Shown in pieces: positions 51,301-61,391 of a DNA stretch of 64,000 nucleotides. The stretch covers positions 2,067,001 through 2,131,000 of the forward strand of contig JADJLT010000001.1 in NCBI GenBank assembly GCA_016709965.1, given 5' to 3'. The notes beneath the pieces are model-generated. The model worked only from the letters and a program-made list of their open reading frames with translations. It searched no databases and was not told the origin of the DNA. The position numbers were made by a program, and so were the translations under genes. This DNA is from Betaproteobacteria bacterium. Lineage in GTDB: Bacteria > Pseudomonadota > Gammaproteobacteria > Burkholderiales > Rhodocyclaceae. Within the stretch, counting starts at the first letter, position 1. Each line of letters opens with the position of its first letter.

Positions 51301-52356
51301 GCCTTGTGGCAACAGACGCAGACCGTTTTCGACCGCAGCATCGATGACCAACAGGCCGTAGTTGGGCAAGGGACGGCCAATGGTGACCGCTTGGCCCGGA
51401 TGCAATTCGGCCAGGCTGGCCGAGACGGTGGCTTCGGTCGGACCGTAGGTATTAAAGACCTGGCGGCCGGGGCGGGCCCAGCGCTCGACGATGGCCTGCG
51501 GGCAGGCTTCGCCGCCGAGGTTGATCAGGCGCAGGCCGGGAACGTCGCAGGTGAACAATGCGAGCAAGGTCGGTACGGCATGCAGGATGGTGACCCGGTT
51601 GTCGATCAGCGCAATCGGCAAGGCTTCGGGGTCGGTGGCGACTTCCTTGGGGGCCAGCCAGAGCGTGGCGCCGACCAGGTAGCTGATCCAGATTTCCTCG
51701 AAGGACATGTCGAAGGCGACGGAAAAGCCCTGATAAACCCGGTCGTGCGCGCCGATGCCGAGAACGGCGTTTTCGCTGCGCAGGAAGTGACAGATGGCGC
51801 CTTGATTGATCAGGATGCCCTTGGGCTTGCCAGTCGAGCCGGAGGTATAGATGACGTAGGCCGGGTCGTTGGGGCGCGTATTCTGGCGGCGATTGAGCGG
51901 GCCGGGGTGGTCGGCTTGCAGGTCGTCGGCCAGCCAGCAACGGCGGCCGAGATCGTCGATATTGGCAACGGTGACAAGGCCGGCACTGTCGGCGTCATCG
52001 AGGCAGACCTTGATGCGGTCGACGGGGGTGTCAGCGTCAAAAGGCAGCCAGGCAGCGCCCGTTTTGGCAATGCCGAGTTGCATGACGAGCAGGTCGATAC
52101 CACGCGGTAGCCAGAGGCCGACAATCTGGCCGGGGCGCACGCCATCGGCGATCAGGCGCGAAGCGACACGGTCGGTAGCGGCGTTCAGTTCGCCATAGCT
52201 GAGCTCGCGCTCGGCGAAGATCAGCGCAATATTTTCCGGGGTTCGCGCTGCCGTGGCTTCGAAAAGATCGGCCAGGATTTCATCGCGGATAAGGTCGGGT
52301 GTTTCGGGGCCGCAAAGGCGGCTGGTCGGGTGGGGCAGAGGACAGATTTCGAGCAT
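48370..52356 (-). CDS. Pls-like NRPS: adenylation-carrier-membrane-hexapeptide protein
   Basis: 1328 residues. Order: adenylation domain (about 1-500; YVIYTSGSTGKPKG, NTYGPTEATVSASL, RTGDLARIDEAGQIHCLGRTDDQVKIRG), carrier (Ser in DLGGHSLFAARL, near 565), then hydrophobic helices alternating with three left-handed beta-helix segments (about 745-860, 1005-1110, 1240-1325; for example ARIGNEAIIGNVTL, AKVGRDAEISTAQ, CRIGRGVYLDTTDV). No condensation or thioesterase domain. This is the plan of epsilon-poly-lysine synthetase and the NRPS-terminal-domain family (TIGR02353). Substrate-pocket positions read D-M-E (AFDMSFEEIW), compatible with a basic amino acid. The product is unknown. Confidence 0.85.
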   Translation of the reverse strand: MLEICPLPHPTSRLCGPETPDLIRDEILADLFEATAARTPENIALIFAERELSYGELNAATDRVASRLIADGVRPGQIVGLWLPRGIDLLVMQLGIAKTGAAWLPFDADTPVDRIKVCLDDADSAGLVTVANIDDLGRRCWLADDLQADHPGPLNRRQNTRPNDPAYVIYTSGSTGKPKGILINQGAICHFLRSENAVLGIGAHDRVYQGFSVAFDMSFEEIWISYLVGATLWLAPKEVATDPEALPIALIDNRVTILHAVPTLLALFTCDVPGLRLINLGGEACPQAIVERWARPGRQVFNTYGPTEATVSASLAELHPGQAVTIGRPLPNYGLLVIDAAVENGLRLLPQGETGELCITGPGVAAGYLGRPDLTAEKFLDNPWAANEHESRLYRTGDLARIDEAGQIHCLGRTDDQVKIRGFRVELGEIEAALTRQPGVGTAAVILRQDDGIERLVAYLIVDDTETTTGPALRATLATSLPPYMVPSHVEMLEVMPRLTSGKIDRKALRARPLEPPAGAPGDSDTPETPAEEILFAALARLFPGQAIKREADFFADLGGHSLFAARLASTLRQEARFAGFSVRDIYVHRRIGLIANALSATIEVAIDASATEWTPPPASRRWLCGLAQACVLPPLVGMRMGQWLAPFFTYHYFTGDPGDSIAVAVAVSVGVFLLATVLSFLFAIVGKWLIAGRLKPGSYPLWGLTYFRWWCADRLIEGAPVYMLSSSPLNVWWLRALGARIGNEAIIGNVTLRAHDLLRIGDGASIGNAVNLENARVERGQLHLGNITLEDHVCIGSYSVVEGNTTIRNYGHLEGQSALSEGQEIPPGRIWLGSPALDIGEFDPASIPPRPEVSETRLAREGLFYVLGMLATAALFFMPVFPSFMLVDWLDPAPNSLPVPLQLLKYFLLAFPGTAALIFGTILSSAMLRWTLLPRLEAGSWPVHSRIYCSRWLVNQIQESSLNILHGIYATVYAPFWYRLLGAKVGRDAEISTAQGLVPDLLTLGDETFIADAVMLGDEEIDGGWMTLKPTVVSRRSFVGNGAFIPDGTILPENVLIGVQSRAPANDRMQPGDTWLGSPPINLPAREQTAGYPEELTFRPSKKRRLGRALVEAFRIISPHALVIAVGYSVVLHVIPLAEAGLWQQVFAALTLAGVFFATGTLLFVGIFKWLSIGRYIKFSVPMWTPFVWTSEAITSLYVGMAVPNFMRYLRGTPWMPIALNLLGCRIGRGVYLDTTDVTEFDCVHIGDYSELNALACPQTHLFEDRVMKIDRVTIGKRVYIGPRTTVLYGAVVGDNVRLGALSLVMKGESLPAGSRWHGCPAAPASR

Positions 52357-52392
52357 GCCGGATTGTGCCAAATCCCGTGCAAAATGGGGTGT

Positions 52393-53469
52393 TTAAGGGC
52401 GATTGTCAGGTAAAAAATTGTGCGCCTGCATGCTGAGAATGGAACGAGCTGCTTGGGCAATGCCATCTGCTGCAGGTCTGGGTGAAGACGCCTGGTTTAT
52501 GACGCCGTCTATGGCTGACGAAAGCTGCCCGCGGTCCAGCGCTGTCGCCTCGATTTCGATACAACGACCGTTGTTCTTCAGCCACTCGATCAGGCAATCC
52601 TGCTCTGGCCAGTCTTCGCGTCGCTGAAAAATGACCGGCGCGCCGTTGCAGGCTGCTTCGGTGAAGGTACCATAGCCGGGCTTGGTGAGCACGGCGTCGA
52701 CAGAGCAGAGCAAGTCGGTAAAGCCGAGGCCGAAGGATTCGCTGCTGACGGCATCCGGATGTCGGCAGTCCCAGGCAGCGGGAACAAGCCAGCGTACGCC
52801 TGGCAGGCGCGGCCAGTTTTCTACCGGCAGGCGATGGGCAATGCCGCCCATGGCAATGAGGATGGCCTTGTCGCCATTCAGTCCGAGATCGTGTTTGGTG
52901 CCAAAGGCGGCAATCGGGTCGATGTATTGGAGATTATCCAGCGCACGCATCGCCATGCCCGGGGTAACCCGGAGAAACGCCTGTGCCGAACGGTAGGCAG
53001 CGAGCATTTGGGTGTGGATGGGTTTTGCCCAAGCTTGGCCGCCGAAAAAATGGGCAAACAGGTCCGCCCAGTTCAGCGAACACAGGCTGAGGGCTGGAAT
53101 GCCCGCTGCGGCAGCGCCGGCCAGCGGCAGGTAGCTGACGTTGGTGAGGGCCAGATCGGGCTTGAGGCAGGACAGAAAGCGCGCTTCATCGGCGACGCGG
53201 GCCGCCCAGTCCGCGTGCGCCTGACGGTATGCGGTGGCGCTGGCTTCAAGGTCGATGCGGGTGGCGTCAATCATCACGTAGCCAAAATCGCTGGCGCCGA
53301 CGAACAGCTCAAAAGCTGGTTTGATTCGCTGCTGCAGCTTGGTGGCGGGGAGCGCGCTGCGGATGGTCAGGCGGAAATTCGGGTCACTGGTCGCCAGTTG
53401 GTTCAGGACCGGGGCAGTGATGGCCAGATGGCCGAAGCCGTGGCTGGAGATGTCGACAAACAGGTGCAT
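52393..53469 (-). CDS. Glycosyltransferase-like protein (GT-B / MGT type)
   Basis: 358 residues. It starts MHLFVDISSHGFGHLAITAPVLNQL, the Gly-rich G-x-G-H loop of GT28/GT1-type and L-arabinokinase N-terminal proteins. The C-terminal VDAVLTKPGYGTFTEAACNGAPVIFQRREDWPEQDCLIEWLKNNGRCIEI is the donor-binding end. It is 36 bases upstream of the megasynthase on the same strand, so its product may be glycosylated or it may act on a linked carrier. The donor sugar is unknown. Confidence 0.8.
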   Translation of the reverse strand: MHLFVDISSHGFGHLAITAPVLNQLATSDPNFRLTIRSALPATKLQQRIKPAFELFVGASDFGYVMIDATRIDLEASATAYRQAHADWAARVADEARFLSCLKPDLALTNVSYLPLAGAAAAGIPALSLCSLNWADLFAHFFGGQAWAKPIHTQMLAAYRSAQAFLRVTPGMAMRALDNLQYIDPIAAFGTKHDLGLNGDKAILIAMGGIAHRLPVENWPRLPGVRWLVPAAWDCRHPDAVSSESFGLGFTDLLCSVDAVLTKPGYGTFTEAACNGAPVIFQRREDWPEQDCLIEWLKNNGRCIEIEATALDRGQLSSAIDGVINQASSPRPAADGIAQAARSILSMQAHNFLPDNRP

Positions 53470-53501
53470 CGGGCGGTTTTCGGGGTTCAGTTTCGATTGC
53501 T

Positions 53502-53540
53502 GCGGTCAACCGGAAAAATCAGCCAAAATCGAAAAATTCC
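53502..53540 (+). repeat. Dispersed core + A-tract motif, intergenic copy
   Basis: GCGGTCAACCGG, AAAAAT, CAGCC, AAAAT, CG, AAAAATT, in the 114-base gap between the glycosyltransferase-like and crotonase genes. The second copy outside coding sequence; near-identical to the copy at 30391. Confidence 0.85.
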
Positions 53541-53583
53541 AGGCCCCATTGCAGCGGCCCGGATCTCTCAGAAACGGCCGAAA

Positions 53584-54357
53584 TCAGCGGTTCTTGAAGC
53601 TGGGTTTCCGTTTTTCAACGAATGCTGCCATGCCTTCGCGCTGATCCTCCAGCCCGAAGCTGGCCTGGAAGGCACGGCGTTCGAAGAGCAGCCCTTCATT
53701 CAGCCCTGATTCGAAGGCGCGGTTGATCGATTCCTTGACCATCATGACTACCGGCAGCGAGAAGCCGGCAATGGTCTGCGCGGCCTTCAGGGTTTCGTCG
53801 AGCAACTGATCGGCCGGGATGACGCGGGCGACCAGGCCGGATTTTTCAGCTTCGGCAGCATCCATCAGGCGGCCGGTCAGGCACAGGTCCATGGCTTTGG
53901 CCTTGCCGACGGCGCGGGGCAGGCGCTGCGTGCCACCGGCCCCGGGCAGGGTGCCGATCTTGATTTCAGGCTGGCCGAATTTGGCGGTGTCGGCCGCGTA
54001 GATCATGTCGCACATCATCGCCATTTCGCAGCCGCCGCCCAGGGCAAAGCCGGCCACCGCCGCAATCACTGGCTTGCGCGTCGTCTTGATGCGCTCCCAG
54101 TTGCGGGTGATGAAGTCGGTCTTGTAGGCATGCATGTAGTCGAAATCCTTCATGAAGCCGATGTCGGCGCCAGCGGCGAAGGCCTTTTCATTGCCGGTGA
54201 TGACGATGCAACCGATGTTGTCGTCGGCCTCGTAAGCATTAATCGCCGCCCCGATGCCGTCCACCACGTCGTTGTTCAGCGCATTCATCGCTTCCGGGCG
54301 GTTGATGCGAATCAGGCCAACCTTGCCGATGGTTTCGGTGAGCACTACTTGGGTCAT
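53584..54357 (-). CDS. Enoyl-CoA hydratase (crotonase family)
   Basis: 257 residues with AGGAGAAG before the ATG. The oxyanion-hole segment AFAAGADIGFMKDF, and the two catalytic Glu in GFALGGGCEMAMMCD and FGQPEIKIGTLPGAGGTQRLPRAVG, are intact, so hydratase activity is expected. It acts in fatty-acid or short-chain acyl-CoA degradation. An acetoacetyl-CoA synthetase lies 1 kb away on the other strand. The exact acyl chain is not visible. Confidence 0.92.
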   Translation of the reverse strand: MTQVVLTETIGKVGLIRINRPEAMNALNNDVVDGIGAAINAYEADDNIGCIVITGNEKAFAAGADIGFMKDFDYMHAYKTDFITRNWERIKTTRKPVIAAVAGFALGGGCEMAMMCDMIYAADTAKFGQPEIKIGTLPGAGGTQRLPRAVGKAKAMDLCLTGRLMDAAEAEKSGLVARVIPADQLLDETLKAAQTIAGFSLPVVMMVKESINRAFESGLNEGLLFERRAFQASFGLEDQREGMAAFVEKRKPSFKNR

Positions 54358-54391
54358 GTCTCTTCTCCTTTATGGGGCCCTGTGCGGGCGA

Positions 54392-55147
54392 TCAGTGTGT
54401 CAGTGAAATCCAGGCCAGGCCCAGCCATTCATGCAGCGCGTAATAGCTCGTTCGCAGGGCGTAGGCCTGAGGCAGAAATTCGATGGGTTCCCAGGTCGAT
54501 TGCTGGTGGCTGAAGAAGGCAGTCGGCGCGGGAATGACCTCCAGCCCGGCCTGTTCAAAAAGTCGCCGGGCACGTGGCATGTGGAAGGCATGGGTGACGA
54601 GGACGATGCGACGGATGTCGGCGGCCTTGAGTATGGCGGCCGAGAGGGCGGCATTCTCGGCAGTATCCATCGAGGCCGTTTCCTGCCAGCGCACAGCCAC
54701 GCCCAATTCGTCCTGCAGGATGCCGGCCATGACCTCGGCTTCGGAGCGGCGGGCCTTGAGCGGACGACCGCCGGTGACCAGCACGGGCAGACCGTACTGG
54801 CGAGCCAGTACGGCGCCATAACGGGTCCGGATCAGCGTCCGGTCGCTGGCGGTATCGCCGCCATATTCTGCCGCGTCGGTCGCCAGGCCGCTGCCGAGGA
54901 TGACGATGGCTCCGGCGTCAGGCTGGCCCTTGGCCAGCGGGGCGTTCTGACTTTCCAGCGACCCGATCAGTCGATCGGCGACCGGCGCGACACATTGCGC
55001 GGCCAGCAGTGCCGCGCCAAAGACGGCCAGTCCGAAAGCCCAGCGTCGGCGTCGGAAAACGCCGGCCACACAGAGTAGCGCCAGTCCGTTGCCGGGGGGC
55101 AACAAGAGCAGGCTGATCAGTAATTTCAGGGTCCAGGCGAGTGACAT
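54392..55147 (-). CDS. YdcF-family (DUF218) membrane protein
   Basis: 251 residues. Two N-terminal membrane helices (LKLLISLLLLPPGNGLALLCVAGVF, AFGLAVFGAALLAAQCVA) precede the DUF218 domain: AIVILGSGLATDAAEYGG, RYGAVLARQYGLPVLVTGG, SMDTAENAALSAAIL and IVLVTHAFHMPRARRLFEQAG. Family members (ElyC, SanA) affect envelope integrity, but the reaction is unknown. It ends 34 bases before the crotonase gene. Confidence 0.88.
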   Translation of the reverse strand: MSLAWTLKLLISLLLLPPGNGLALLCVAGVFRRRRWAFGLAVFGAALLAAQCVAPVADRLIGSLESQNAPLAKGQPDAGAIVILGSGLATDAAEYGGDTASDRTLIRTRYGAVLARQYGLPVLVTGGRPLKARRSEAEVMAGILQDELGVAVRWQETASMDTAENAALSAAILKAADIRRIVLVTHAFHMPRARRLFEQAGLEVIPAPTAFFSHQQSTWEPIEFLPQAYALRTSYYALHEWLGLAWISLTH

Positions 55148-55311
55148 GCATCCGGCCGACAGGGGTCAAGGGGACGAGTTTGTCCGTGTCATGGCGCGCC
55201 GTCAATCGTTGGCGGGAAGTGTCCGGTTGATGACAGTTCCAGCAGTCAAATTCCTGCTATCTTTGCCAGCGAAAACCGGCCATGCCGAATAAAAGTGATC
55301 AAGGAGACGAG

Positions 55312-57270
<1,959 letters not shown>

Positions 57271-57276
57271 AGCCGA

Positions 57277-58389
57277 TCAGGCTCTGCCGAGGATGGCGCG
57301 ACGGGCCAGCCGTGTAGCCAGTTGCACGAATGAACCGAAGCTGGCCGAGAGCCGGCCCAGCCCCGCTGTGATTCGCTGGCTGGCCTCGGGGCCTTCGATC
57401 CAGCGATAGAAAAGCGTGGCTACGCCAATGCTGGTCGCCATCGTCAGCATCAGCGCGAAAACGGTAGATATTGGTGAAGATAGGCCGAGCAGGGCATAGA
57501 CGCAGTTGGCCAGCAGTAATACCGGGAAGTGCACCAGGAAAATCGAATAGGAGATCTGGCCGAGAAAGGCTAGTGGCTTGGTATCGGGCCAGGTTTCGAG
57601 CAGACCGGTACGGCGGCTGAAGCCCAGTAACAGGGCGATCACAAGGGCAAGCGCGATGCGCAGGCGGAAATCGAGGACCAATGCAGCCATGACGATGGTT
57701 AGAATCACACCGAGCCAGGCCGAAAGTTGCCGGCGGTCAGAGGCCCACCAGGCGGCAGCGCCTAGCCCGTAGGAGCCAAAAAAGTAGATTGCCCAGTTGT
57801 CCCAACTGGCGTCGCGGTTGAACCAGAACAGTGAGACGATAGTCATGCCCAGCACCAGCGCCGGGGCGACGATGTTGCGGCGGCCAAGCCAGAGCAGCGT
57901 GGCCATCAGCGCGAAGAGCTGGAAGTCGATGGCGATGTACCAGACTCCGGCCGATAACGAATCGAAGCCCAGCAGGCTGTGCAGCAAGGCTGCGTGGGCC
58001 AGCCATTGCACGAAGGTCGCGCGGGCAGGGATGGCTTCGTCATCCAGCCACTGGTTGGCGATGGCGGAGGCGATAATGGCCAGGCCGATGGCCGCCAGAT
58101 AGGGAACCGCCAGCCGCAGGTATCGCTTCCAGATTAATGGCAGCGGGGAAACCGACAGCGCCTGACCTTCCGCTGACAGGCCTCGGGCAGCGAGAAACCC
58201 GGCAATGACCAGGAAAACCTGTACGGCCATGCGGCAATATTCGAAGATCCAGCCGGAGATCGCCGGGAACGCGTCGCGTGCTGCTTCGGCGAGGGGGCCG
58301 TAGGATGAAAAGTGGTTGAGCAGGACGAGCAGCGCCGCGATCGCCTTCAAAGCGTCGATCAGCGGCATGCGGTTGGCGGGTTTGCTCAT
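57277..58389 (-). CDS. Acyltransferase 3 family membrane protein (OafA/YrhL-like)
   Basis: 370 residues from MSKPANRMPLIDALKAIAALLVLLNHF. About ten hydrophobic helices carry the family motif with catalytic-site His (ALLVLLNHFSSYGPL), FLVIAGFLAARG and GVWYIAIDFQLFAL, ending FLVHFPVLLL. Such proteins O-acylate glycans or lipids in the envelope. It is convergent with the synthetase gene with 6 bases between stops. The acceptor is unknown. Confidence 0.88.
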   Translation of the reverse strand: MSKPANRMPLIDALKAIAALLVLLNHFSSYGPLAEAARDAFPAISGWIFEYCRMAVQVFLVIAGFLAARGLSAEGQALSVSPLPLIWKRYLRLAVPYLAAIGLAIIASAIANQWLDDEAIPARATFVQWLAHAALLHSLLGFDSLSAGVWYIAIDFQLFALMATLLWLGRRNIVAPALVLGMTIVSLFWFNRDASWDNWAIYFFGSYGLGAAAWWASDRRQLSAWLGVILTIVMAALVLDFRLRIALALVIALLLGFSRRTGLLETWPDTKPLAFLGQISYSIFLVHFPVLLLANCVYALLGLSSPISTVFALMLTMATSIGVATLFYRWIEGPEASQRITAGLGRLSASFGSFVQLATRLARRAILGRA

Positions 58390-58455
58390 GGGTCGGAGTT
58401 TACACGCATTGCTGCAGTGCACCAAAATAAATCAGGCTTGTTTTGTAAGGATTAG

Positions 58456-59727
58456 TTAAACAAAACGCGCGACGAACGATTCGGTGTACATGGCGGGCAA
58501 ATTAATCCAGACCCGGTGGCCGCTACCCGGCGCCACGGTGACGGTTTCACCCTTCTTGTTCTCCATGTGGGTGAGTGTGAACACATGGTTGCCGGACGGG
58601 TGGACGCATTCCAGCTTGTCGCCGATCGAAAAGCGGTTTTTGACATCGATTTCCATCAGGCCACGCGTGGCGTCAAACTGAATCGCATCGCCCACGTAGA
58701 GGCTGCGGTCGGATTCAGAGCTGCCGCGCAGGTAGTTCTGGTAATCGGCATCGTGATGACGCTGCAGGAAACCGTCGGTGTAGCCCCGGTTGGCGAGGCC
58801 CTCCAGCTCACGGAGCAGGGCCGGATCAAGCGGCTTGCCGGCGACGGCGTCGTCAATCGTCTGGCGATAAACTTGCGAGGTGCGGGCGACGTAATACGGG
58901 CTCTTGGTGCGGCCTTCGATCTTCAGCGAGTCGATGCCGATCTCGACCAGGCGATGCACGTGCTCGATGGCGCGCAAATCCTTGGAGTTCAGGATGTAGG
59001 TGCCGTGCTCGTCTTCTTCGATGGGCATCAGCTCGCCGGGGCGCTGCTTTTCTTCGAGCAGGATTTCCTGTTCGTTTTTGAGCATTTTTGCCGGTTGACC
59101 GTCGGAAGTCGTCACCTTGTAGTCCCAGCGGCAGGAGTTGGTGCACGTGCCCTGGTTCGGATCGCGGTGATTGAAATAACCGGAGAGCAGGCAGCGGCCG
59201 GAGTAGGCGATGCACAGCGCGCCGTGGACGAAGACTTCCAGTTCGATGTCCGGGCAGCGCTGGCGGATTTCGGCGACTTCGTCGAGCGACAGTTCGCGCG
59301 ACAAAATGATGCGCTGGACGCCCATTTTCTGCCAGAAGCGAACGGCGGCCCAATTAACTGTGTTGGCCTGCACCGACAGGTGAACAACTTGTTCCGGCCA
59401 GGTTTCGCGCACCATGTCGATCAGGCCGGGGTCGGACATGATCAGCGCATCGGGTTTCAGCGCGATGACCGGGGCCATGTCGGAGAGATAGGTTGGCAGC
59501 TTGGCGTTGTGCGGGATGATGTTGCTGACGACAAAAAACTGCTTGCCGCGGGCGTGTGCTTCGTTGATACCTTCGCCCAGTTTGGCCAGATCGCCGAACT
59601 CGTTATTGCGCACGCGCAGGCTATAGCGCGGCTGCCCGGCGTAGATGGCATCGGCGCCAAAATCGAAGGCGGTGCGCATCATCTCGAGTGAGCCGGCCGG
59701 CGCGAGGAGTTCAGGGGCTTTGGTCAT
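58456..59727 (-). CDS. trhP: tRNA U34 hydroxylation protein TrhP (peptidase U32 family)
   Basis: 423 residues from MTKAPELLAPAGSLEMMRTAFDFGADAIYAG. Despite its peptidase U32 name, the YegQ/TrhP group is required for prephenate-dependent 5-hydroxyuridine formation at tRNA U34. The U32 signature ELEVFVHGALCIAYSGRCLLSGYFNHRDPNQGTCTNSCRW gives the conserved Cys cluster, with IEGRTKSPYYVA downstream. Divergent from RNase G with 35 bases between the starts. A motif copy lies at SDGQPAKMLKNEQ. Confidence 0.92.
   Translation of the reverse strand: MTKAPELLAPAGSLEMMRTAFDFGADAIYAGQPRYSLRVRNNEFGDLAKLGEGINEAHARGKQFFVVSNIIPHNAKLPTYLSDMAPVIALKPDALIMSDPGLIDMVRETWPEQVVHLSVQANTVNWAAVRFWQKMGVQRIILSRELSLDEVAEIRQRCPDIELEVFVHGALCIAYSGRCLLSGYFNHRDPNQGTCTNSCRWDYKVTTSDGQPAKMLKNEQEILLEEKQRPGELMPIEEDEHGTYILNSKDLRAIEHVHRLVEIGIDSLKIEGRTKSPYYVARTSQVYRQTIDDAVAGKPLDPALLRELEGLANRGYTDGFLQRHHDADYQNYLRGSSESDRSLYVGDAIQFDATRGLMEIDVKNRFSIGDKLECVHPSGNHVFTLTHMENKKGETVTVAPGSGHRVWINLPAMYTESFVARFV
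59071..59103 (-). repeat. Dispersed core + A-tract motif, copy in trhP
   Basis: Read on the minus strand: ACGGTCAACCGGC, AAAAAT, GCTC, AAAAA, CG, AA; sense-strand in trhP, encoding DGQPAKMLKNEQ, a third reading frame of the motif. Confidence 0.7.
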
Positions 59728-59762
59728 AGTAGAATGGGGCAAAACCGCGCATTGTAGAGACT

Positions 59763-61214
59763 ATGTCTGAAGAAATCCTGATCAATTTCACACCGCAGGA
59801 AACGCGCGTTGCTGTCATGCAACAAGGCGTTGTCCAGGAGTTGCATATCGAGCGCACAGCCAGTCGCGGTCTGGTTGGCAATGTGTATCTGGGGCGCGTC
59901 TGTCGCATCCTGCCCGGCATGCAGTCAGCGTTCATCGATGTCGGGCTGGATCGCACGGCATTTTTGCATGTTGCGGACATCTGGCAACCGCGCGAAACGG
60001 CCACCGAACGGCCCATCGAGAAGATTCTGCATGACGGCCAAAGCATTCTCGTTCAGGTCGTCAAGGATCCGATCGGCACCAAGGGTGCCCGACTGTCAAC
60101 GCAGGTTTCCATCGCTGGCCGCATGCTGGTACACCTGCCGCAGGAAAAACACATCGGCATCTCGCAGCGTATCGAGTCCGAGGCAGAGCGCGAAATTCTG
60201 CGCGAAAAGATTACACGCCTGGTGCCGGATGATGAACCGGGGGGCTTTATTGTCCGGACGATGGCTGAAAGCGCCAGTGACGAAGAGTTCGTCACCGATA
60301 TCGCCTATTTGCGCAAAACCTGGGCAGATATTCGTGACAAGGCCAGAGTTTCGCCGCCCCCGACCATGCTGTATCAGGAGCTTTCGCTTGGCCAGCGCGT
60401 GCTGCGTGACTTCGTCAATCCCGAAACGACACGCATGTTCATCGACTCTCGGGAGAATTTTCAGAAATTAACGGCATTTGCGCAGGAATATACGCCCGCG
60501 GTGATGCCCTTGCTGGAACACTACACCGGCCAACGCCCCTTGTTCGATCTGCATGGTGTCGAGGACGAGATTCAGAAGGCGTTGGCTCGTCGGGTCGATC
60601 TGAAGTCCGGGGGTTACCTGATCATGGATCAGACCGAGGCGATGACGACCATCGACGTGAACACCGGTGGTTTCGTCGGAGTACGTAATTTTGACGACAC
60701 CATTTTCAAGACCAATCTCGAAGCGGCAGTCACCATCGCCCGCCAGCTACGCCTGCGCAATCTGGGTGGCATCATCATTGTCGACTTCATCGACATGGAA
60801 AATGAGGAGCACAAGAAAGCCGTCCTCGATGAGTTCAACAAGGCGTTGGCCAGTGACCACACCCGACTGACGGTCAATGGCTTCACTGCGCTTGGGCTGG
60901 TCGAAATGACCCGCAAGCGGACGCGTGAATCTTTGGCACACGTACTCTGCCAGCCTTGTCCAACCTGCGGCGGACGGGGCGAAGTGAAGACGGCACGTAC
61001 CGTCGCTTACGAAATTCTTCGCGAGTTGCTGCGCGAGGCACGCCAGTTCAATGCCCGTGAATACCGCATCCTCGCCGGTCCCGCCGTCGTTAACCTCTTC
61101 CTCGACGAAGAGTCACAGGCGCTGGCCATGCTTTCCGATTTCATCGGCAAACCCGTTTCGTTGCAGTCCGAGCCCAGCTATTCGCCAGAGCAGTACGACA
61201 TTGTTCTGATGTGA
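59763..61214 (+). CDS. rng: Ribonuclease G
   Basis: 483 residues. The S1-like N-terminus is GNVYLGRVCRILPGMQSAFIDVGLDRTAFLHVADIW. The catalytic metal site is TTIDVNTGGFVG and IIIVDFIDMENEEHKKAV, and the zinc-link-type CxxC is CQPCPTCGGRGEVKT near 400. Length and lack of a C-terminal scaffold distinguish it from RNase E. It processes 16S rRNA 5' ends and turns over mRNA. It is the last core gene before the integrase. Confidence 0.96.
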   Translation: MSEEILINFTPQETRVAVMQQGVVQELHIERTASRGLVGNVYLGRVCRILPGMQSAFIDVGLDRTAFLHVADIWQPRETATERPIEKILHDGQSILVQVVKDPIGTKGARLSTQVSIAGRMLVHLPQEKHIGISQRIESEAEREILREKITRLVPDDEPGGFIVRTMAESASDEEFVTDIAYLRKTWADIRDKARVSPPPTMLYQELSLGQRVLRDFVNPETTRMFIDSRENFQKLTAFAQEYTPAVMPLLEHYTGQRPLFDLHGVEDEIQKALARRVDLKSGGYLIMDQTEAMTTIDVNTGGFVGVRNFDDTIFKTNLEAAVTIARQLRLRNLGGIIIVDFIDMENEEHKKAVLDEFNKALASDHTRLTVNGFTALGLVEMTRKRTRESLAHVLCQPCPTCGGRGEVKTARTVAYEILRELLREARQFNAREYRILAGPAVVNLFLDEESQALAMLSDFIGKPVSLQSEPSYSPEQYDIVLM

Positions 61215-61220
61215 GGTTTC

Positions 61221-61235
61221 GTGGCGTCCCGCCAC
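61221..61235 (+). terminator. Hairpin after rng
   Basis: GTGGCG-TCC-CGCCAC, six base pairs, 7 bases after the rng stop. No T run follows, so its role as a terminator is uncertain. Confidence 0.35.
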
Positions 61236-61333
61236 GGCTCACTTGCCACGCGAAAACACCGATAAAACAAGGAGTTTTCGGGTTTCGTTGATTTTCAGGT
61301 CTCTTGACGTCTCACCCCGTACTGCCAGAATTT

Positions 61334-61364
61334 GGTAGCTGGAGTGGTAGCTAGATAGGTAGCT
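61334..61364 (+). repeat. Three GGTAGCT direct repeats, 12-bp period, before the integrase
   Basis: GGTAGCT occurs at 61334, 61346 and 61358, exactly 12 bases apart and in one orientation, ending 28 bases before the integrase start. Similar GGTAGC repeats precede other P4-type integrases and are probably arm-type sites for integrase or excisionase, or operators for its own control. Confidence 0.75.
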
Positions 61365-61391
61365 GCTACACCAGAACAACCGGGGGTACAC

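Noticed and set aside
52005..52042. GCGGTCGACGGGG in the megasynthase gene
   Set aside because: Core resembles the motif but no A/T tract follows.
50890..52110. 406-codon plus-strand frame over the adenylation domain
   Set aside because: Opposite a region with intact adenylation motifs; low-complexity Gly/Asp/Arg-rich translation with no domain.
61215..61391. tRNA gene as integrase attachment site
   Set aside because: No cloverleaf-capable sequence or conserved T-arm (GGTTCRA) seen in this gap.
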